Below are positions 57,384 through 64,000 of a stretch of 64,000 bases of DNA, one piece after another; the stretch's first letter is position 1, and each line of letters begins with the position of its first letter. The stretch covers positions 1-64,000 of the forward strand of contig CAWBCD010000028.1 in the NCBI GenBank assembly GCA_963787205.1. Reading direction: 5' to 3'. Source of the DNA: DATFNI01 sp963787205. GTDB taxonomy: Bacteria; Bacteroidota; Rhodothermia; Balneolales; DATFMH01. The notes beneath the pieces are model-generated. The model was given only the letters and a program-made list of their open reading frames with translations. It ran no database searches and had not been told where the DNA came from. The position numbers and the translations under genes are program-made.

Positions 57384-57700
57384 GTGACAAGATGAGGTTT
57401 TTTGCTTCCTTTAGGGATCATCCATACTGTTATAACGGTAGCAGATTGTTCCTCATTATTCAGTTGAAGTTCCACCATATAACGGGTTCCGAAAACGTCT
57501 TCATAACTGACCGTGGCCTCTGAATGTGGTAAAGCCTGGAGTATTCGTTCCTTTAAAAATTCAGCGTCCTTTTGCTCAATTCCAAGTGTTGATTTAAAAA
57601 CCCGTGCCTTGTGCCTGCCCACAGAATGCCGGGGATTCAAACAATAGTCCCGTAGTTTTCGGATATCAATAAAAGCACTATCATAATTGGGCAGCTTCAT
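57365..57700 (-). CDS. DUF6883 protein, probable toxin-like partner
   Basis: This 111-aa protein matches the DUF6883 type: LPNYDSAFIDIRKLRDYCLNPRHSVGRHKARVF, a DAEFLKERILQA helix, and a beta part RYMVELQLN and ATVITVWMIPKGS. The RHKARVF segment with basic and His residues may be functional. It lies upstream of DUF4926 on the minus strand, opposite to the other two pairs. Confidence 0.8.
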   Translation of the reverse strand: MKLPNYDSAFIDIRKLRDYCLNPRHSVGRHKARVFKSTLGIEQKDAEFLKERILQALPHSEATVSYEDVFGTRYMVELQLNNEEQSATVITVWMIPKGSKKPHLVTCYAKN

Positions 57701-57808
57701 TAATAATTATTTCGGGTATTAATTTCTATATAGTTAACGATGATATACAAGCATGTTTAACTTTCCAATAATTTTTTGTTCCAATTCTCAAATTTCTAAT
57801 TTCCCTCC

Positions 57809-57867
<59 letters not shown>

Positions 57868-58208
57868 GCCGCTAACCACAACCACCTACCTTCTGACCAA
57901 TTCTAATTAAAACTTCAAAATTAAGAATTCAAAATTAGAAACTTTATCCGATAAGCAAAAAACCGTATTATTCAGGCTTAAACGTGGTAGGTTGCAGTTC
58001 GAAAGTTATCCCATACGACGGTAAACAATAGACGCGTAACCTGTTGCAGCTTGTAACCGATAAGTCTTGCCGACACAATTCAAAATTAATCCCGGGTTTT
58101 CAGGAAAAATTCTGAATTGTTCACCGAAACTACTCTAAATACCGAAACCGAATTTACCTTGATTATGGATCAGGATTTGAGATACCACATCAATTCCGGA
58201 ATTCTACT

Positions 58209-58248
58209 AATTCTCCCGAAGGGATCCCTCCGGGGAAAATTCATAATT
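58209..58248 (+). promoter_or_regulatory. Repeated hairpin leader before wzz
   Basis: AATTCTCCCGAAGGGATCC then CTCCGGGGAAAATTCATAAT matches the element at 50204-50242 before cysN at most positions. It is followed by AT-rich words and then the wzz start at 58268. Confidence 0.45.
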
Positions 58249-58267
58249 CAAAATTCATAATTAACGA

Positions 58268-59500
58268 ATGTCCGATCCGAAAGACCAGAACCACAACAAA
58301 AGGTCCCGTAAACACTCCGGAGAAACGGGGTTGGACCTCGCGGAGTATCGCTTGGTGCCTGTTGATGAAATTGAGCAAGTTCCTGAGAAAAAGTTTGATC
58401 TTTTTGAACTATTAAGAAAAGGATGGGATAACAGAAAAACGTTTTACTGGACCATAGGAATCTTCGTTATCATTGGATTAATTGTGGCATTAACAAGTCC
58501 ATTGGAATATGAGACTGATGTGACTCTGATGCCGGAGTTACCTGATCAAAGTGCCTCAGGGGGAGCAGCAGGATTACTCCAGAAGTACGGTGGCCTTATT
58601 GGTTTAAGCGGTACTGACCTATCTGGGAATGTAAGTACGATTAATGTCATATTATATCCGAATATCATTCAGTCTACTCCTTTTTTGCTTGATCTTATGA
58701 ATCAGAAGATTCATTCAGCAAAATATGATACAACGGTGACTGTCTACCATTACTTTCAAGATGTTAATTCATCGGGGTCGCTTAATCTGCTTGGACTTAT
58801 ACAGAAATACACAATTGGTCTTCCAAGTTTGATATTCAAATCTTTTAGTAAGAATAAGCCAGAATCTATAACACCTGTGGACACAAGTAGTATAATCGCA
58901 GTCACAAAAGACCAAAAAGCTATTCTAAAAAATTTGAGCAATAGTATTACCACATCCCTTGATAATCAGACAGGTATTGTTTCAATAACGGTTGATATGC
59001 CGGAACCAAGGCTGTCTGCTGTTATGGCTAATAAGACAATTGAGTTGTTGAAGAAGTATGTTTCTGATTATAGAACCCAAAAGGCATCACGGGATTACAA
59101 GTTTATAGAACAACAGTATGCCGATGCCGCGGCAAGATTTAAAAGTATTCAGGATTCATTGGCCATCTATCAGGACCAAAATAAAAATCTGACTTCCGCT
59201 TTGGCCCAAACCAAACAACAAAGGTTGCAGGATAGATATAACCTTGAGTTTAATGTCTATAATAATTTAGCACAACAGAAGGAACAGGCACGCATTCAAC
59301 TACAGAAAGATACACCGGTCTTTAAGGTTTTGGAACCGGCAAAAGTACCGCTCAAAAGGACGAGCCCCAAAAGAACCTTAATGATGATTATCGCCATTTT
59401 CCTGGGTTTCGTATTTAGCATTATTGTTTTAATTGTTAAAAATATTTACTCAGAATATAGACCATATTTCAATGATCTGATGGACTCAAAACATGAATAA
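58268..59500 (+). CDS. Wzz-type polysaccharide chain-length determinant
   Basis: The 410-aa protein has two membrane helices (about residues 58-76 and 367-392) around a long periplasmic part with a coiled-coil region (about 275-345, KFIEQQYADAAARF). It has the Wzz PPAKVP-like motif EPAKVPLKRTSPKR just before the second helix. It controls chain length and export of O-antigen or exopolysaccharide. No tyrosine kinase domain is attached. It heads the AT-rich glycan genes to its right. Confidence 0.88.
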   Translation: MSDPKDQNHNKRSRKHSGETGLDLAEYRLVPVDEIEQVPEKKFDLFELLRKGWDNRKTFYWTIGIFVIIGLIVALTSPLEYETDVTLMPELPDQSASGGAAGLLQKYGGLIGLSGTDLSGNVSTINVILYPNIIQSTPFLLDLMNQKIHSAKYDTTVTVYHYFQDVNSSGSLNLLGLIQKYTIGLPSLIFKSFSKNKPESITPVDTSSIIAVTKDQKAILKNLSNSITTSLDNQTGIVSITVDMPEPRLSAVMANKTIELLKKYVSDYRTQKASRDYKFIEQQYADAAARFKSIQDSLAIYQDQNKNLTSALAQTKQQRLQDRYNLEFNVYNNLAQQKEQARIQLQKDTPVFKVLEPAKVPLKRTSPKRTLMMIIAIFLGFVFSIIVLIVKNIYSEYRPYFNDLMDSKHE

Positions 59501-59586
59501 ATAGTTGACAAGACACATAACATAGAGTAAACATAAAGGGATATGACTTATGCAGAAAATGATAGGTTGATAAGTGGGAATAAATT

Positions 59587-60723
59587 ATGATGAAAGTATC
59601 TATCATTTTTGGGACAAGACCGGAAGCGATAAAACTTGCACCTGTAATAATAGAATTACAGAAACATGATGATTATGATGTCAATGTTTGTGTGACCGGA
59701 CAACACAGGGAGATGCTCGACCAGGTCCTGGAAGTATTCGGAATCGTACCTGATGTCGATCTCAATTTGATGAAACCCAATCAGACTCTTTCAGATTTAA
59801 CTGCTCGTGCCATATCGTTATTGGATCGTTATTTTTTAGAATGCAAACCTGATTTGGTCTTGGTACAGGGAGATACCAGTACCGTCTTCGCTGCCTCGTT
59901 AGTAGCTTTCTATCATCAGGTAAAGATTGGTCATGTTGAAGCCGGATTGAGGACTTGGAACAAATATTCTCCATTTCCGGAAGAGATAAATCGCGTCTTG
60001 ACTTCGAGGCTTGCTGATTTTCACTTTGCGCCTACACAACTATCCAAAGAAAATCTGCTAAAAGAGGGGGTATCAGCAGAAAAGATTTTTATAACTGGTA
60101 ATACGGTGATTGATGCCTTGTTGATAGCTAAAGAGAAGATCCGGGAGCAAAATATTCCTATTCCCGGACTCGATAATGGCCAATTTCGCTCTCTGGATAA
60201 GCAATTAGTATTGATCACCGGCCACAGAAGAGAGAATTTTGGTCAAGGTTTTATCAACATTTGCAATGCACTTGATAAGCTGGCATCGAAATTTAAGAAT
60301 ACAGAATTTGTTTATCCTGTCCATTTAAATCCCAATGTTCAGGATCCTGTATTTAGGATACTTGGAAAAAAGGAGAATATTCATCTTATAAAGCCGCTTG
60401 ATTACCTTCCATTTATTGCATTGATGGATCGTGCTAAAATTATTCTCACCGATTCCGGTGGCGTGCAGGAAGAAGCTCCAAGCTTGGGAAAACCCGTTTT
60501 GGTTTTAAGGGAGAATACGGAAAGGCCTGAAGCTGTAGATGCGGGCACTGTAAAGATTGTTGGAACCAATGAACAACAAATTTTTACAGAAGCGGAAAAG
60601 TTGTTAATCGATGAACAAGCATATTCAAAGATGGCTAATGCGGTAAATCCATATGGTGATGGAAAAGCAACGAAAAGAATATTAAAAACGATATATAATT
60701 ATTTTAGCATGGGAGAAGTATGA
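59587..60723 (+). CDS. wecB: UDP-N-acetylglucosamine 2-epimerase
   Basis: This 378-aa non-hydrolysing epimerase has GTRPEAIKLAPVI at the start, VQGDTSTVFAAS, GHVEAGLRT, RRENFG and TDSGGVQEEAPSLGKPVLVLRENTERPEA near the end. It interconverts UDP-GlcNAc and UDP-ManNAc for surface glycan synthesis. It lies between wzz and a methyltransferase on the same strand. Confidence 0.95.
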   Translation: MMKVSIIFGTRPEAIKLAPVIIELQKHDDYDVNVCVTGQHREMLDQVLEVFGIVPDVDLNLMKPNQTLSDLTARAISLLDRYFLECKPDLVLVQGDTSTVFAASLVAFYHQVKIGHVEAGLRTWNKYSPFPEEINRVLTSRLADFHFAPTQLSKENLLKEGVSAEKIFITGNTVIDALLIAKEKIREQNIPIPGLDNGQFRSLDKQLVLITGHRRENFGQGFINICNALDKLASKFKNTEFVYPVHLNPNVQDPVFRILGKKENIHLIKPLDYLPFIALMDRAKIILTDSGGVQEEAPSLGKPVLVLRENTERPEAVDAGTVKIVGTNEQQIFTEAEKLLIDEQAYSKMANAVNPYGDGKATKRILKTIYNYFSMGEV

Positions 60724-60769
60724 ATAGATGGTTTAATGGATATTTAATAATTATTTAAAATAAGATTTA

Positions 60770-61588
60770 ATGATGACCTTAAGCAAGATATATTCTTCAT
60801 ATAGAAAGATGTTATATAATGCCAAACGAGAAAGTATTTTTTGGTATAGGCTATCAAATGGTTATAAATTCAAGATTGATAAAAATAATTATGGCGATTT
60901 AGAATACTTTACAGGGGAGTCTAATAGTACTCTGGTAAATATTATTAATAAATACGTATCGGATGGAGACTATTGTTTAGACATCGGTGCACAAAAAGGG
61001 TATGTATCATTGCATTTGATTGGTAGAGTCGGGAAGAAGGGGAAAATATATGCATTTGAACCAGATCCGAGATCGAGAGAATTTCTTAATGAGGTACTTC
61101 ATGTTAATCATATAACAAATTGTGAAATTATGCCATATGCATTAGGTGATGAAAACAGTCGACACAAATTCGAACTAACAAAAACGCTTGGTTGGTCATC
61201 AATATATCCTAATGAGTTGGCAAAATCAGATTTTGAAAAAGAAATTGAAGTTGAGATAAGAAAACTTGAGGACATTATTAGTGCTAATGAGTTTGAAAAA
61301 ATTAAATTTATAAAAATAGATTGCGAGGGTTCGGAATTGTTTGTTTTGAAAGGTATGGAGGATTTATTGTGTAAACACAAGCCAATAATGTGGATAGAAA
61401 TTAACAAACCATCACTGGCGATATCTGGAACGAGGCCAGATGATATATTCAGTTTCTTATCTAAGTATAATTATAATATATATCTATCAGATCTTGTTAG
61501 AAGTGGTATAAGAAAAGAAGTTTCTATTAAAAAAGTAAATGATTTGAATTCACATGACAAAGATTGTTATGATATTCTGGCAAAATAA
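60770..61588 (+). CDS. FkbM-family methyltransferase
   Basis: The 272-aa protein has the SAM-binding motif YCLDIGAQKGYVSLHL at about residue 65, YAFEPDPRSREFL, and the FkbM end KIDCEGSELFVLKGM. FkbM enzymes O-methylate sugars or other hydroxyls. It probably adds a methyl group to the surface glycan. The codon use is clearly more AT-rich than in the catabolic half of the window. Confidence 0.88.
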   Translation: MMTLSKIYSSYRKMLYNAKRESIFWYRLSNGYKFKIDKNNYGDLEYFTGESNSTLVNIINKYVSDGDYCLDIGAQKGYVSLHLIGRVGKKGKIYAFEPDPRSREFLNEVLHVNHITNCEIMPYALGDENSRHKFELTKTLGWSSIYPNELAKSDFEKEIEVEIRKLEDIISANEFEKIKFIKIDCEGSELFVLKGMEDLLCKHKPIMWIEINKPSLAISGTRPDDIFSFLSKYNYNIYLSDLVRSGIRKEVSIKKVNDLNSHDKDCYDILAK

Positions 61589-61630
61589 TAATTGTTACCT
61601 ATTATAAGTTTTAAATCATGATAAGCGCAT

Positions 61631-63084
61631 ATGTCTGATACTAAAAAGACATTTTTAAATGGTATCAGTTGGAACAGCATTGCCCAAGTTTACAGACAAG
61701 TTTGGACGTTTGTTGTATTAATAATTTTGGCGAGATTATTAAATCCAAAGGATTTTGGTCTCATTGGGATGACGATGGTGTTCATCCAATTTTTCAATAT
61801 GATTCTGAATATGGGCTTTGAGAGTAGTATTGTTCAGAGCATTGAACTTGACGATAATGGTTTATCATCTATTTTCTGGTTGAATCTGGGGATGGCGGTA
61901 TTATTGGTTATAATTGCGTTTTTTTCTCACCACTCGTAAGTTTGTTTTATGATATTCCACAAGCTTTCTACAATTTTTTCAGTTCTTTCAATATCATTCA
62001 TATTTAGTAGCATCTCTATTGTCCCAAGAGGACTATTAACAAAAAGATATAAATTTAAATCTTTAGCAATTGCCGAGTCGATCAGTACTACATTGTCGGG
62101 AATTTTGGCCGTAGTTATGGCCATATTAGGTTATGGATACTGGAGTTTGGTTTTTAAGCAGATAGCCTTCGTTATATTATCATCAATTGGTTATTGGCTT
62201 ACACTAAGATGGTGGCCCAAACTTTATTTCAATTAAGTGAGATCAAAAGTCATTTAAATTTCAGTATTAATGTTTTTTTCTTCGGCATATTAAATTTTTT
62301 TTCAAGACGAAGCGATGTATTATTAATTGGTAAATTTTTGGGTGCAGAGCAGGTTGGACTTTATATGATGGCTTATGACTTTATCATGAAACCTTTAAGT
62401 CAGATTATGTCAATTTTCTCCAAAACAATATTTCCGCTTTTTTCTGAATATCAAAAAGATTTGAAGAAAGTAAGACGTATGTATCTCCGTCTTACCCACA
62501 TAATGTTAATTGTTATTGCTCCGATTTTAATATTAAGTGCTATTGTGGCACCATTAGCATTACCACTGATTTTAGGAGCAAAATGGATTCATGCTGTAAA
62601 TATATTTCAGGTCGTTTGTGTAGGTGCCGTTTTTACGGTGCTTGGTTCTCCGGTTGGAAATATTTTCCTGGCTCAAGGCAGACCGGATCTTCAATGGAAA
62701 TTTTCCTTGTTCTTCGCTACTCCTCTAATACTGGCTGGCCTGTCACTTGGATATTATTTTGGAAGATCTGCATTTGGGGTAGCTATAGGCTACAATATTG
62801 CACTTGGTATTATCTTGATTCCCGGGTTTTTGCTTGCATTTTCAATTATCAATCTCAAATTACTAACATTCTACAATGGGATAAAAAATATTATTAACGC
62901 CCTATTTATTATGCTGGTTACAGCAGTCCCATTTTATTTGCTGTTCTATGATAATAAGCCTTTGATACTGGTATTATTGACAGCTTTACTACCGATTGCT
63001 TCCTACTTTTTATTCTTATATAAATATGAGGTTGATGAAATCAGTTACTACAAAAAAGAGTTACTTCAATTGATAAAAAAATAA
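61631..63084 (+). pseudogene. Second Wzx/MOP flippase, three frameshifts
   Basis: This flippase reads across frames. Frame 2 runs from 61631 (SWNSIAQVYRQVWTFVVLIILARLL) to a run of seven T at 61919-61925, where an eighth T would continue as SPLVSLFYDIPQAFYNF. A run of six T near 61974 (five expected) returns to frame 2 (SISIVPRGLLTKRYK). Near 62230 a missing base moves to frame 1 (LSEIKSHLNFSINVFFFGILNFFSRRSDVLLIGKFLG) which runs to the stop at 63084. Two of three indels are in homopolymers. Family features are otherwise intact, so an error in the sequence is quite possible. Confidence 0.82.
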
Positions 63085-63139
63085 GAAGCGCTATAGTGTT
63101 AAGTAACTTTGAAAATTATCCTAAGCTGATGGAATCGTA

Positions 63140-64000
63140 ATGAGCATTAATCTTCGAAAATATATCGAAACAATGCTCATGGTAATAGTAACAATTGCTT
63201 TCCTGGAGTTTTATGTAGCAACATATATATGGAATGGACTTTACCATATATCATCCCTGACGTATCTTTTTCTTGGTATTTCCATTACAGTTGGATTGTT
63301 GATTGATATAAGAAGGGATAAAAAAATTGCGTTATATTACTTACTAATAATTGTATGTCTTTTATCTGCGATAATTAATAAATCCACCTTAGCAGCCTAT
63401 ATCTATTACCTGAAATATTACATATTCCCTATTTCATTCGCAATTCTTGCCAAAAAGACAGGTAGTGCAAAGCTGTTAAAATTAATTGTATTTCTATACT
63501 TGTTAAATGTTGTTCTTAATATTGGATGGTTGCTAAAAATAAATCCATTACCTGATCATTATATTAACAATTGGGCAGATTTTGCAATTGGTACTATTGG
63601 CTCGACATATTTCGCTTTTCTCTCTATTATATTTATGGTTTTCTATATTATTAATCCCAAGATTATACCGTTGCTGGTCTCCTCTTTTGGGTTGATAATT
63701 ACTAATTCACTAACCTTGTGGGGACTGTCTGTCCCGGTATTCTTTATTTCAAGTGGAATAAAGTTAAAAAGAATCGTTTCTCTCTTACTTATTGTTTTGT
63801 CTGCCGGATTACTGTTTATTGTTTTATTTCCTAAAATTTATTCTAATACTATTCATAGAATCGGAGTATTTTCTGATGTACATTTTGTAAAAGAAGATTT
63901 ATACACAGATATGTTTATGGATTATCAAAATCATCCTATGAAGATAGTCTTTGGTTTTGGTCCGGGACAAAAATCAAGTATGGCTTCGGAAGCCGTTAGT
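63140..64000 (+). CDS. O-antigen polymerase/ligase-like membrane protein, partial
   Basis: An open frame from ATG 63140 (MSINLRKYIETM) runs 287 codons to the window end. It has many hydrophobic segments and a GFGPGQKSSMAS stretch like the large periplasmic loop of Wzy/WaaL-type proteins. Low sequence conservation is normal in this family, so polymerase and ligase cannot be separated. The C-terminal part lies outside the window. Confidence 0.72.
   Translation, partial: MSINLRKYIETMLMVIVTIAFLEFYVATYIWNGLYHISSLTYLFLGISITVGLLIDIRRDKKIALYYLLIIVCLLSAIINKSTLAAYIYYLKYYIFPISFAILAKKTGSAKLLKLIVFLYLLNVVLNIGWLLKINPLPDHYINNWADFAIGTIGSTYFAFLSIIFMVFYIINPKIIPLLVSSFGLIITNSLTLWGLSVPVFFISSGIKLKRIVSLLLIVLSAGLLFIVLFPKIYSNTIHRIGVFSDVHFVKEDLYTDMFMDYQNHPMKIVFGFGPGQKSSMASEAVS

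Overview
The window reads as accessory, carbohydrate-centred chromosome from a heterotrophic bacterium of the Bacteroidota/FCB kind. The phylum call is inference. It rests on GH92, GH31, GH3 and DUF2264 enzymes, CarboxypepD_reg-type lipoproteins, mostly weak Shine-Dalgarno sequences, and a TTG-N18-TATATTTG promoter of Bacteroidota type near 56216. No SusC/SusD pair, rRNA, tRNA, CRISPR array or intact transposase gene was seen.

Region 1 (1-15.8 kb) holds a LacI-family regulator, glucuronate isomerase uxaC, and secreted glycoside hydrolases: two GH31, GH92, GH3, a DUF2264 protein and GH27. GH92 and GH3 are broken by single-base frameshifts. Region 2 (16.3-24.3 kb) is a complete non-phosphorylative L-fucose pathway: dehydrogenase, fuconolactonase, fuconate dehydratase, 2-keto-3-deoxy-fuconate dehydrogenase and diketo-acid hydrolase. 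It is interleaved with lutABC, which would oxidise the L-lactate product. Region 3 (24.5-39.5 kb) carries a sodium:solute symporter with a small membrane partner and a GH63/GH37-like hydrolase. Divergent from these is a hexuronate operon (SDR reductase, tagaturonate epimerase, mannonate dehydratase, kdgK, eda, exuT-like MFS), followed by a sulfatase, kduI, kduD and a GH88 hydrolase. Palindromic ATGTTA-N4-TAACAT/ATGTTACCGGAAACAT sites sit in both divergent promoter regions, with a variant before kduI. Together they look like one LacI-type regulon.

Region 4 (39.5-53 kb) holds a glutaryl-CoA dehydrogenase and then a PAPS cassette: cysQ, cysC, a SLC13-type anion transporter, cysD and cysN. No PAPS or APS reductase is present. 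An anaerobic sulfatase maturase follows. A repeat-rich lipoprotein with four nearly identical 246-bp units lies inside the cassette, and a four-helix-bundle (IVP-like) gene bounded by inverted repeats sits between cysD and cysN. Region 5 (53-64 kb) is an exopolysaccharide locus: two flippases, Wzz, WecB, FkbM methyltransferase and a partial O-antigen polymerase/ligase. It is visibly more AT-rich and is interrupted by three small toxin-antitoxin-like gene pairs.

The intergenic DNA is unusual. It contains arrays of 7- and 8-bp words (TGACCGC, CTGACTC, AGTAAAC, AACACCYT), hairpin leader repeats, and at least two MITE-like elements, one with a clear 10-bp target-site duplication. Five genes carry about nine single-base indels in total, several at homopolymers, so some frameshifts may be sequencing errors rather than real decay.
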